A stretch of DNA of 64,000 nt from Paragonimus skrjabini miyazakii. Its lineage: Eukaryota; Platyhelminthes; Trematoda; Plagiorchiida; Troglotrematidae. Within the stretch, counting starts at the first letter, position 1. Every line of letters begins with the position of its first letter. The notes under the pieces were generated by a model that was given only the letters and a program-made list of their open reading frames with translations, made no database searches and was not told the origin of the DNA. Location of the stretch: NCBI GenBank assembly GCA_014338405.1, contig JTDE01021398.1:1-64000 (forward strand). Reading direction: 5' to 3'. This document shows, one piece after another, positions 1-9,628 of the stretch. A program made the translations under genes and the position numbers.

Positions 1-830
1 CCTCTTTTATATGCTACGGGAACATAGCTGTCAAAGTGTAGGTACTGATCGGTCCACGTATTCTTTCGATATACTGCTACGATATGCCGAGGCGATTTCG
101 ATCAGACACCGCCACCCCATTTTGTGTGTACAAAAATAATTGTTTGTGACGTTGATGCTGCCTTGGTAGCAGCTGAACTGGTTTTGAACTTTGACCTTTT
201 GTGATTGTCATGTGGTTTGAAATTTTGTATATTTTAACTCGTCTGCAGTAAACACCAGTAGAGATGCAACGAAATCTGCTCGAGCATAAATCGTGTAATG
301 TCAGTCCTTTGTCTGTTCTATTCAAATTTTCAACGGGAAATGGCTGTTTCAAAATTAGTAGGTATTGTTGATCGACTTGAGTTGTCTGCTTAATCAGTAC
401 ACTAAACCATTCCATTTTTATAAGTCGTTATAAGTAACATGGAAATACACCTGTGTATATTTTGAAGATTTGGCCGATCGATGTCTTGTTCCAATGTTAT
501 GAGAATTCAGTTGAAATCTGTACGTTCACTATCAATAATTGAAGGATGAAAGAAAAGTAAAAGCATGATATGACCTGATAAGAAACCAGCACCTTTAAAT
601 CAATAGCTAAAAGCTTCCTGACTGTCGATAATAGCAAAAGGATGCGATAAAAGAAGCATGGGATTGTTTCTGATCAATTGCGCTATTGCCCAACAAAACT
701 GAGGTTCCATATTTCCAGCATGTGATACGTCATGATAGTGAAAGGAAGCCACAATGTCCGAAATGGAAACAATTGAACGATCATGAAGAACGTCGAAGTG
801 AACACAGAAATAGCACTATATACATCAAGC
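1..830. other. 3' flank of FYVE gene, no gene seen
   Basis: This is the sequence downstream of the FYVE gene stop codon. It should hold the 3' untranslated region. The open frames here are short and have no recognisable composition, and I see no repeat that matches others in the window. Confidence 0.5.
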
Positions 831-965
831 TCAGATCGCACTGTGTTTGGTCAGCTCAGAGTAACACAAACGACACACGCGAACGGGATCTTTGCTTGAA
901 GCCGTAGATGCGCGGTTAGACGAACAGCTCCCGCAAAATATTCCACCACAGTTGCGACAATGGTG
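831..965 (-). CDS. Terminal exon: second half of FYVE zinc finger and stop
   Basis: This is the last exon of the FYVE gene. The acceptor is a pyrimidine-rich tract ending TTTTCAG just above 965. The 45 codons open with HHCRNCG, the basic core of the FYVE signature that contacts PI3P, and end with TGA at 831-833. The remaining zinc ligands are present: Cys pairs CRNC, CGSC and CRLC, with the RVC motif just before the last pair. Together with the CVGC pair of the previous exon all eight zinc-binding cysteines are accounted for. Only ten residues follow the last Cys, so the finger ends the protein, as in EEA1 and RUFY. I see no clear AATAAA signal in the next 350 bases. Confidence 0.93.
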   Translation of the reverse strand, partial: HHCRNCGGIFCGSCSSNRASTASSKDPVRVCRLCYSELTKHSAI

Positions 966-3584
966 CTGAAAAGTGTCAAAAGTGAGAGCGTAAACGGCAC
1001 CAATGGATGTTCTTGTACGTAAAACGAGTTGATTTCATGAATAGACCAGTACAAAGTGTAGGCCCAATAGCCGTCCCCAACCTCCTTGAAATTGTTTATG
1101 GTAAAACCTGTTTCAGATGTTAACCGATAATAACACTTGCAACCTCAGAAGTCACCCTGAAAATGTCGACGGTGTATTTCGATTCACCTACATCAAATGT
1201 TTATCTAGATTGGCTAATAGAATTTATGCAGCTGTTCGATCAGGGACGTCACCATAAAAATATATCTGCAGATCGCCTCGTTTGACCATGGAAGCCATTC
1301 CATGATGCAAACTGAGTTCTACCTTGAAAAGGCTAAGATTTGCGAGAACTGGTTACATTCAAGGAAAACAAAAAGCATAAGCAAAATTAACGCCAACTAC
1401 AAATGTAGAAACAAGTGAAGTTTAGTTCAGTAAGCAATTGCAAACAGATGTGAAGAAAAGCGAATGAAACATAGAGGTCAGAAAGAAAAATAGGCGAAAG
1501 TTGCACAACCAATTGTGTGAAAACAAATAACCAGGATAAATTCGGTAAAATTACAAAAATAACCAGTAGTTGTTCAACTGGTAACCCGTTCACGTACTGT
1601 TAATCTAGACACAGTCTATCTGTACCAGTAAGAGCCTTGAGGACGCGAAATAGTGATGACATATCATTCGTGGTGCTCGTATGCGAACAGGTAATCCGAG
1701 GTTGTCTGGGACCACCCAGACTAATGAAATCCAAACCAGTTTCAAACAAACTACGTAATATTTGTCCCGTAACCGGCGATACTCATGGGGCCGAAAATCT
1801 GCTGGATGGAAGTGTTATAACTCAAGAACACGAGTGGCACAAGGAGCCCACTTGAAAAATAAATAGGAGGGAGTATATGCTTCGACACCACCTCGGACAG
1901 AAACACTCAGCTGCATAAAACAATAATCCAGGGATACCACGGTTGCCAATGCCAAGTTCATATATGAAAAACTGTTGTGTATTCCAATGTTCCTTCTCGT
2001 ATTTCACCCCGGTTACTTCAATATCTAAATGAGTGCCTTTACCTGGCTACTCACGAGTAGTGTAGTGTGATCGTTCACAATTACTACACTGGGCTAATTC
2101 CTAACACACGACCCCAACCTCATATGGATTCGCCCCGTGAACAACTGGATAATCATGTAACGAACATAAAATGCAAAGCAGATCAAGTGCATACGCAGTA
2201 TAGATGTACGGAGGTTCTCATTGCCAGCAACAGACGCTGAAAGCTCAAACGTCTAATGATCCCGGGGTTGCCAGTTCGTCTACTGTAAAAAAAACCTCGG
2301 TTTGAACTGGTCATAATTCCACTCAACTGCGTAATACGTAACACGCAGTACACATGTAACATGTTTTCCCAAGGGACATTCTAAGTTGGTGTTTTGCCAC
2401 TTTACGACCGCAACCATATCGATAGTAACTAGTACAGTGAAGATGAGCGATCGTAATATACTACTCATACCACTGCTATTCAGTAGTAGGACCGGAGCTT
2501 ATATTTTGACATCGTACAAGCCGCAGGAAAAATGCAGGAAGGAACATCAGAGTGCAGCATCACCCATAATGGTCCCTGCTACTTACAGGAACTGAGCATT
2601 GACGTCTGCGGCAGCCGGGACGGTCTGGGGCCGAATACTGCGTGCAAATGAGTGGTTTTGTTCCTGGCCTTGCTTAAACGCTTAACCCACGTGTTGATTT
2701 GTCGAATGGACAAACCTTGCGCCATCCGCGTTCTTGGATCACAACACTGGTTGTAACAAGCGGTACGTATTCGCCGGAAAAACATTCTGTCAGGTTCGTG
2801 CATTTGCTTCCTCATTCATGCGGTCTAGACAGGGCTTATTTTTGTCCGATCTAGTGAAGACTAGAAGAAAACAATCTGAATTTGTTAATTTACTTTGGAA
2901 ATATAAGGTATATCAGCTCCCAAATTTTGGACGCTAAATTCGTTCAAAATGAGATACCTTACAACCGTAAAACGAGTGCAAAGAAGTCATAATGTTGCCA
3001 TCCATAAGTTCTTTTGAGTTTCACACTTTCTTTTAACAAAATGTAAATGACAATAACAAATAAGTCGAAAACGATTTTGATTTGAACATGATCACATGCA
3101 GTGATTTCTAGGCTTTCGTAATTTGTTTTATGATCCAAAAATCGATGCCACTTAAATGTACAAATAAGACAGGTTAAGCAGGACTAATGCAACTGACGTG
3201 TTTTCAGGGACATTTTGCTGAGATAACCTTTTCATATCACAATATTGAACAGTGTGAACAGTATTGAACATCAATCAATAGTAAGAATCGTGGTTTTGAG
3301 TAGAAACAGGAAATCTCTAATATTACTGTACATATTACTACTACATAATATACATATCGTATTGCTATACATTCCAAAAATAATTTCGAAATATAAACGA
3401 AAAGTAAAGTGAAAAAAATCAGTGCTCTCAAATGTCTGGGATGAACGTGAGTGTAGAACTGATCTGCATGTAACGTAAAAAACTACGTAATTTTAAAATC
3501 AGAGACAAAAAAATCCTGATTATTGGAGGGAGTATTTTGGTTAGAATGACGAGATTGTCCAACAACAGAGAACTGCATACGTAC
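966..3584. other. FYVE gene intron, no other feature seen
   Basis: This intron lies between the two FYVE-finger exons. I checked the open frames on both strands and found no domain or coding-like composition. Confidence 0.6.
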
Positions 3585-3683
3585 CTTACGATTACTGATG
3601 GAAAATTCACGGTGACAACCAACACAAGCTGAAGCATCATCATCTCTGACCCACTGACGAGTACTGACACGTTCTCGCAACAT
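3585..3683 (-). CDS. Exon: first half of FYVE zinc finger
   Basis: This is a 33-codon exon in phase 0 at both ends, between acceptor CCGTTACAG and donor GTACGT. It carries the opening of the FYVE domain: the WxxD motif (WVRDDD), the first zinc pair CVGC, and EFSISNRK. The next exon continues exactly with HHCRNCG, so the junction falls inside the R(K/R)HHCRxCG signature. The EFSIS stretch is closer to the RUFY finger than to that of EEA1 as I recall these families. A 2.6-kb intron separates it from the terminal exon. Confidence 0.93.
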
Positions 3684-5052
3684 CTGTAACGGAATAAAAT
3701 TCTGTACATGGATTTGTAACCACAATACCTCTGAAAGAGCTTACAGTTATGATGTCAATAAGCAGCTTTCTGGTCCCAGAGAGTGATGCCTAATTTCAAA
3801 CAAATATAATCGAACGCTTCGTCTAATTACACATCGCGACGCAAAAATGCACAGGTTTACAAACGACAGAACGCCCATGGAGCGACTTTTTTATACAGAG
3901 AATCAATATGTAGCCACATGGTCAGCATTTCCGGGGGAACACAAATAATTGACGATGAGTCAATAACAAGAACCCGTCTTCGTCACTCAGTATGACAGGT
4001 AAGTGTGAACAAAGTCGTCAAGAGTAATGTCATCAGTGTGTTTGATGGTATTATCGAAAGACTAGGTTACAATTGTCCATTGATGTAAACTACCAAATTA
4101 GCAAGTTACCGCTAACATTCTCTTTGGGGAAAAAATTGTGAACTGATGTGATGTGATGTGAACTGGTGGGCATTTGTGACTCCGGTTAAACATGTCTTCA
4201 ATCACAGGGATCGGTGTTAGGAGGCACATTGCATAATGAAACAGTCCATTCGAATCACGTCATATCGGTCGATCGATCCGGTTTCGGGTGGATTCATCTG
4301 TATCATTCCACTGCGCCCGTCAGATGACAACCGTGCTCAGGAATGTCTGTATATTATGTGAACTGTAAGATGATTCGTTCTAACGGCCCGACATACATAT
4401 ACGACCGTTTCCTCTGATTCGTTCTGCGTCTGACTACCATATATGATCCTCTCATCCGACTTTCTTTGTATCTCGTCGGCCATGTATGATAACCGTTCTG
4501 CCCCACATATTCAGAGTTCCTGTGGCCCAAGTTGGAATCGTTTTTTCAGTGAACGGTGTTCCAGCGTCCCTTCTCCTCGGTTTTGGGTCAAATGGTTGGG
4601 ACGCACAAAATAAAACAAACGATCTAACAATTGGATAACCAGATGAGGACTCGGAACCGAAAGCGGTTGAGCGTTCAGGTATGATAATTCGGTCGTGCCT
4701 AATGTGAGGACAACAATACAATGATTAACACGACTGCCTCAGGAGAGGGTGATCTGGGTTAAAATCCTGAAAAACGTAGATATTATGGAATCAGTACTAC
4801 TGGGTTGGTTCCACTATGACAACGATTGTCAACACGTGTGACATCAATTAACTCAGTGGCAACTAGACGAGGGATAGAAGATCAGGCCGACCAGTGTCGG
4901 TAATAATCAGACAATCAGAGACGACTGCATGATAGAAACCAACCGTGCAGAATAAATATGAATTAGGAAAAATGAAAACAAGAGACTAGCGACAAGACAA
5001 CATGGAAATGGACCATCTAGAAAATAAAAACACATCATATGTGGCTGCGTAC
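3684..5052. other. FYVE gene intron with short GATGT repeat
   Basis: This intron holds a small direct repeat of GATGT units near 4146-4160. A 90-codon minus-strand open frame (4452-4721) is Pro/Arg/Ser-rich and resembles nothing I recognise. It may be a transposon scrap. Confidence 0.4.
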
Positions 5053-5173
5053 CTGTAGTGATTGATTCTCTCGACCCAGTTCAAAAATGGCCTTGTTTAG
5101 ACATTCCACTTCGTGGATCTGTACAGAAAGCGCCTCTTGCAGGGTGGATGAACTGTCTTCAGCTTTAATCAAT
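5053..5173 (-). CDS. Exon: coiled-coil segment before FYVE finger
   Basis: The exon has 121 bases: one carried-in base plus 40 codons, ending in phase 0 at ..CAG/GTACGC. The acceptor is TTACTTTCTAG. The peptide starts LIKAEDSSSTLQEAL and ends ELGRENQSLQ. It has leucines at heptad spacing and is rich in Glu and Gln, as expected for the coil leading into the finger. It joins in frame to the FYVE exon at 3585-3683. The single leading base matches the two-base overhang of the exon at 19786-19840. Confidence 0.85.
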
Positions 5174-5359
5174 CTAGAAAGTAAGAATGCAGTGTGATAA
5201 TTCTGTGGCCATAAAAAAAGACTGAAAGGGCTACAAACAAAATTAAGCACGTACTGTTGAATGAACAGTGGGCAGGGGGCGTTAGAAATTACTAGCTTGT
5301 GGGAACACAAGTGAGAAAAAGACGGTTTTCCATCTGTATTTGTCGCATTCCTACACAGG

Positions 5360-5657
5360 TGTAGCGACCCTATTCGTTATTGTCAACTATGTTAGAGCTA
5401 CGAGTGCCATTTGTACTCTTTTTGTTTCCTACTTTTGTATGTACTCAAACATTTGTCTGAACGAGTAGAAATACCGACAAGTACCCCGCGCACTCGAACG
5501 TACGACCACGCTGCATGCACGCTTGTCGCTCCGCTCTGTTAGCGTTTCGTACTGGTATCCGTTTACTCTCGCGTTGACCTCGCAGGTCAACAATATACTC
5601 TTTGTCTACTCACTGTATTATTCTCAACCGGTTGTCTTCGGTTCGCTCGATCCTAAA
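5360..5657 (+). repeat. 5' LTR of gypsy element
   Basis: A 298-base direct repeat of 9331-9628. It begins TGTAGCGACCC and ends TAAA, where the right copy ends TACA. I count four differences, all within the first 20 bases or at the last base pair. The rest is identical. Confidence 0.95.
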
Positions 5658-5660
5658 AAT

Positions 5661-5670
5661 TGGTGAGACC
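5661..5670 (+). promoter_or_regulatory. Putative primer-binding site
   Basis: TGGTGAGACC starts 3 bases after the left LTR. A TGG start pairs with the CCA end of a tRNA, as LTR elements need to prime minus-strand synthesis. Related CsRn1-type elements use tRNA-Trp, but the match here beyond TGGTGA is poor, so the primer is not assigned. Confidence 0.45.
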
Positions 5671-5839
5671 GAGTAAGTCGTATATTATAGTGTACATTCT
5701 ATTTCGGTATTTTCCCACCTTATATTACGTTCCGAGTGCGTATAGTTTACACGTATATATCGCCATGGACATTAAGCCTGAATGTTAGTCTTCCGTATCA
5801 CTGATCACGTTAGCTATTCCTGCTTTCGGAGATCTTGAT

Positions 5840-6103
5840 TCGGGGCTGTGGTTCACTGAGTTGGAAACAGAGTTTAACAACTGGCGTATAACAAGCGATG
5901 CGGACAAGTTCTCGCAACTTATACCGCACTTCCCCCGAGATATGTTAAACCTAGTTAGCGATATCTTACTAGGCGCAGCTACTGATCGCTATGATTCGGC
6001 TAAGCGAACCATTTTTAAAGAAACGCAGCCGTCCGACAAAATGCGTCTGAAACAACTGTTCCAACGGTTACAGTTAGGGGACAAGATCAGTCCAATTCCG
6101 TAG
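5840..6103 (+). pseudogene. gag capsid fragment of gypsy element
   Basis: The open segment carries a capsid-like stretch. The ITSDADKFSQLIPHF and RLQLGDK motifs match the conserved gag region of CsRn1-type gypsy elements as I recall it. It stops at TAG 6101-6103. No CCHC knuckle or DTG/DSG protease motif follows before the RT region begins, so the gag tail and protease appear to be deleted. Confidence 0.7.
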
Positions 6104-7155
6104 TGTGCGAGCCGTATGGGAAACTTCTATCCGAATTCCCTCAACTGGTACGCCCCGCCAACGAAATACTGCCCGTGACAACGGACATCGCACACCACAC
6201 GGGGGCCTCCAGTTCGAAGTCGACCGCACCGCTTAGCCTCCGATAAGCTCAAAACTGCCCGACCCGAATTTGAACACATGCTTCAACTTGGCATTACCCG
6301 TCCGTCTAATAGTCCAAGGGTTTCGCTGTTGCACATGATGCCCAAAAAGACTGACAACGACTGGCGACCATGTAGCAACTACCGAGCATTGAACAACACG
6401 ACCACGCCTGATAGGTACCCAATTCTGCATTCTGCACATTCAAGACTTGACAGTAAACCTATCAGGAACGTAGATACTTACAAAAATAGACCTAGTGCGT
6501 GCGTATAACTAGATTCCTGTAGGCAAGACAGTGATCATAACACCGTTCGCACTTTTCGGATTCTTACGTATGCCGTTTGGTCTGAGCAACGCTACCCAGA
6601 CTTTCCAACGTTTTATTCACGACGTGTGGATTGGACGGTGTCTATCCGTACTTGGATGATATCTTGGTCGCTAGCTCCTCACAAGAGGAACACTGCGCGC
6701 ACTTACGTTCATTATTCGCCTGTTTGTCACATCATGGAGTGACTAGTCACCTAGCTAAGTGATCGTTTGGGATGCCCAGTGTAACCTTCCTGGGTCACAG
6801 TATATCCACGAGCGGAATCGAACCTCTCTTCGACAGAGTGCGAGCAATAGTGGATTACCCGGAGCCCACATCATTCAAGCAACTTCGCCGTTTTGATGAT
6901 CTGGTAAATTTTTATCGTCGTCTCATTCCCAATTGTGCACACTTAATGCAAACACTCACCAACCTGCTCAGAGGCAAGGTTTGCTCATTTTTCGTTACAA
7001 CGGCCGGAAAAAAAGCTTTCATTAATTTTAAAACAGCCATCGCTAATATAGCATCGTTGTCGCATCATCACCCGTCCACCCCTTTAGCGCTAACTGTGGA
7101 TGCATCAGACGTGGCTGTAGGAGCAGTCTTGCAACAGAAACTCGGTGACGACTAG
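6104..7155 (+). pseudogene. Reverse transcriptase of gypsy element, broken
   Basis: The RT domain is spread over three frames. Recognisable blocks are LGITRPSNSP with WRPCSNYRALNN (6278-6420), MPFGLSNATQTFQRF (about 6570-6620), the YLDD catalytic box (about 6648-6660), and FLGHSIS with NFYRRLIPN (6772-6960). Frame changes occur between these blocks, near 6430-6540, 6640 and 6760, and TAG at 7153-7155 interrupts the RT to RNase H join. The catalytic Asp pair is intact, but the chain is not continuous. Confidence 0.88.
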
Positions 7156-7500
7156 TGCTCATTGGCTTTTTTCTCTGAACGTTTCCAACCAACTGAGTCG
7201 CGGCATTGTGCATTCGGAAAGGAGCTGTTGGCGGTATATCTCGGCATCCGCCATTTTCGGCATGTCTTCGAAGGCAGGGACTTCATCGTCTCCACAGATC
7301 ATAAGCCGCTAACGTACGCCCTACGCTCGACAACCGACAGGTACTCCCCTAAAGAGACCCGACACCTAGATTATATCGCTCATTTTACGACCGATATCCG
7401 TCACATTTCAGGTGTTGCGAACCCAGTCGTCGATGCTTTCTCGCGCATCAATGCCACAACGGGCACGGCAGACAGCTCGGTCGATCTGGCAGCAATCGCA
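7081..7500 (+). pseudogene. RNase H of gypsy element, broken
   Basis: RNase H motifs are TVDASDVAVGAVLQQ before the TAG at 7153 and, after it, FGKELLAVYLGIRHFRH and STDHKPLTYAL, ending near DAFSRINA. The acidic residues expected for the active site (Asp in VDASD, Glu in KELLA, Asp in STDHK) are present. The stop codon in the middle disables the domain. Confidence 0.85.
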
Positions 7501-7639
7501 GCTGCACAGGACAACGATCCGGCGATAGAACAACTTCGTCGGTCTAGTTCACTGAAGCTAGAGAGCGTTCCCATGAATTCTTCCGAAAGGATGATTATTT
7601 GTGATACTTCACAAGGCATCCCTCGCCCGGTTATTCAAC

Positions 7640-8298
7640 TGGCTTTCCGCCGCCGAATTTTTGACACGTTACACAACATGTCTCACCCAGGCATACGTTC
7701 AACAGTCAAAATGGTCACCGGGCGCTTTGTCTGGCGCGATGTTAATCGAGACATCCGCACATGGGCCAAAGCGTGCATACAATGCCAACGGTCTAAAATT
7801 CATCGTCACATGCGTACCCCAGTAGGGAGTTTTGCAGCCCCCGACGAGCGTTTCTAGCACGTGCATGTTGACCTAGTCGGACCCTTGCCACCCTCAAATG
7901 GGTGTACATATATCTTGACATGTGTAGATAGATTTACACGTTGGCCAGAAACTATACCCATTACGAATTGCTCATCGGAAACCGTCGCACGAGAATTCCT
8001 GGAACGCTGGGTTGACCAGCTTGGTTGTCCCGCCTTAGTGACCACCGATCGCGGATCAAATTTGGACTTAGCCTTCACGTCACTTTTAAACACACTGAGC
8101 TGTAATCGAATTCGCACGATAGCTAACCACCCGGCATCCAACGGGTTAGTTGAACGTTTTCATCGGCAATTGAAAAGTTCGTTATCCGCTAGCAACAACC
8201 CTTCGTGGCACGAGGTTCTGCCATTAGTCTTGTTAGGTATCCGAAGCACGCTGAAGGTCGACCTGCACACCACCCCCGCCCAGTTAGTCCATGGGTGA
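7640..8298 (+). pseudogene. Integrase of gypsy element, with stop codons
   Basis: The zinc-binding HHCC module (LHNMSHPG, then CIQCQRSK) lies at about 7670-7800. A TAG at 7855-7857 separates it from the core. The core has the DDE triad: Asp in HVDLVGPLP, Asp in VTTDRGSN, and Glu in NGLVERFHRQ. A TGA at 8296-8298 ends the frame just after the conserved PAQLVHG motif. The active-site residues are intact, so decay is by stops rather than by catalytic loss. Confidence 0.9.
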
Positions 8299-8800
8299 TC
8301 CTTACGTTTACCCGGAGAGATGGTTGCGCCCCACGCGCAACGGGACCCATCAGTCTCGGGGATTACGGTCAGCGGTTGGCCCAGCACATGAGACGACTAC
8401 GACCGACCCCACCAAGGGAACAGACGACGCCAACGTACGTAGGTCTTCATCTGTCAACTTGCTCTCACGTTTTGGTGAGTGCAGTTACTCCTCGACTACG
8501 TTTACACCCGCCCTACACAGGTTCATTCCGCGTACTCACGCGCTATGATAAGACTTTCGTGTTGGAACGCAAGGGTAAACGAGAGGTTATATCTATCCAT
8601 AGACTGAAGCCAGCATTTTTAGAGGTATCTGATGTGATGGTTCGCGACCAACAACATCCTCAACAGCTAGTGCATTGCTTAACGTTCGTACAGATCCGGT
8701 TTCGGTTACGACTCCGCCCGCCTCGACGTAGCCAAGTCTCCAGAACAGAAGTAGTCGACAGTTGCGGAGGCCGGTGCGATTTGCAGACTATGTGGATGTC
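8299..8800 (+). pseudogene. Integrase C-terminal GPY/F-type module
   Basis: In a shifted frame, PPYTGSFRVLTRYDKTF and ISIHRLKPAFLE (about 8505-8630) match the GPY/F module that ends gypsy integrases of this type. A further frame change follows before an Arg-rich tail near 8735-8790. Translation of this part in frame with the core is lost. Confidence 0.75.
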
Positions 8801-9316
8801 CGCCGTATCTAGTTTTTATTGTTGTTGCATGTTCTTACCGAGTTGATTTTAGATGGCTTAACCTACAGCGAACGCTGTCAGCAAGATTTTTCCTAAAAAA
8901 GAGAAGAAAAAAGGGAACGCTTCATTCTTTGGGACACAATGAACACAGGAACCCGGGGAAGTTTCGTTTTCCATTAATAAATACTGTATATTCTAGACAC
9001 TGAGGCTGCGCACCGCGAGAGGACGCTGGAAAATTCGAAAATCTGCAAGGTTCGCCTACGATAGACGCGAGCAAGGCAACGATCCTACCAGGTTGATTAC
9101 AACTGGTCTGTTCCCGATTCCCCTGCTTGCCTATGATTATTAACCTTTCAAACCCCGCTCGCCCGAACCATTTCTGATTGTTCTCCCTCGTTCTTTCACC
9201 AGCCGTAGACGCGAGCAGTGTGGCAGAAATAAATTCGATCATTCATGCTCGTGTCAACGGTTCCGGCTAACTGAAAAACTATAGCATCGTCAAAGTCAAC
9301 ACTCTGGTTGCCTTGT
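8801..9316 (+). other. 3' untranslated part of gypsy element
   Basis: There is no coding signal. It has an A/G-rich run at about 8891-8916 and two copies of TAGACGCGAGCA, near 9062 and 9206, about 144 bases apart. It is unusually long for the noncoding stretch before a 3' LTR and may include a small insertion. Confidence 0.4.
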
Positions 9317-9327
9317 AAGAGGGGGAG
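9317..9327 (+). promoter_or_regulatory. Polypurine tract of gypsy element
   Basis: AAGAGGGGGAG ends three bases before the right LTR. Position and composition are those of the tract that primes plus-strand DNA synthesis. Confidence 0.8.
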
Positions 9328-9330
9328 CTC

Positions 9331-9628
9331 TGTGACGACCCTATTCGTAATTGTCAACTATGTTAGAGCTACGAGTGCCATTTGTACTCTTTTTGTTTCC
9401 TACTTTTGTATGTACTCAAACATTTGTCTGAACGAGTAGAAATACCGACAAGTACCCCGCGCACTCGAACGTACGACCACGCTGCATGCACGCTTGTCGC
9501 TCCGCTCTGTTAGCGTTTCGTACTGGTATCCGTTTACTCTCGCGTTGACCTCGCAGGTCAACAATATACTCTTTGTCTACTCACTGTATTATTCTCAACC
9601 GGTTGTCTTCGGTTCGCTCGATCCTACA
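9331..9628 (+). repeat. 3' LTR of gypsy element
   Basis: A 298-base repeat of 5360-5657, beginning TGTGACGACCC and ending CCTACA. It contains an open frame at its end, but this is LTR sequence and not a gene. Confidence 0.95.

Larger units (their letters stand above)
5360..9628 (+). mobile_element. Ty3/gypsy LTR retrotransposon, CsRn1-like, defective
   Basis: This element of about 4.3 kb is bounded by two 298-base direct repeats. It has a primer-binding-like TGG start 3 bases after the left LTR and a purine tract just before the right LTR. Between them, in order, are gag, reverse transcriptase, RNase H, integrase and a GPY/F-type C-terminal module, all on the plus strand. Integrase after RNase H defines the Ty3/gypsy order. 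The region between gag and RT is much too short for a nucleocapsid and protease, and pol is broken by stops and frameshifts, so the copy cannot encode its own proteins. It lies antisense in a FYVE-gene intron. I find no exact target-site duplication: the flanks are ACAGG and GAGGT. Confidence 0.93.
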
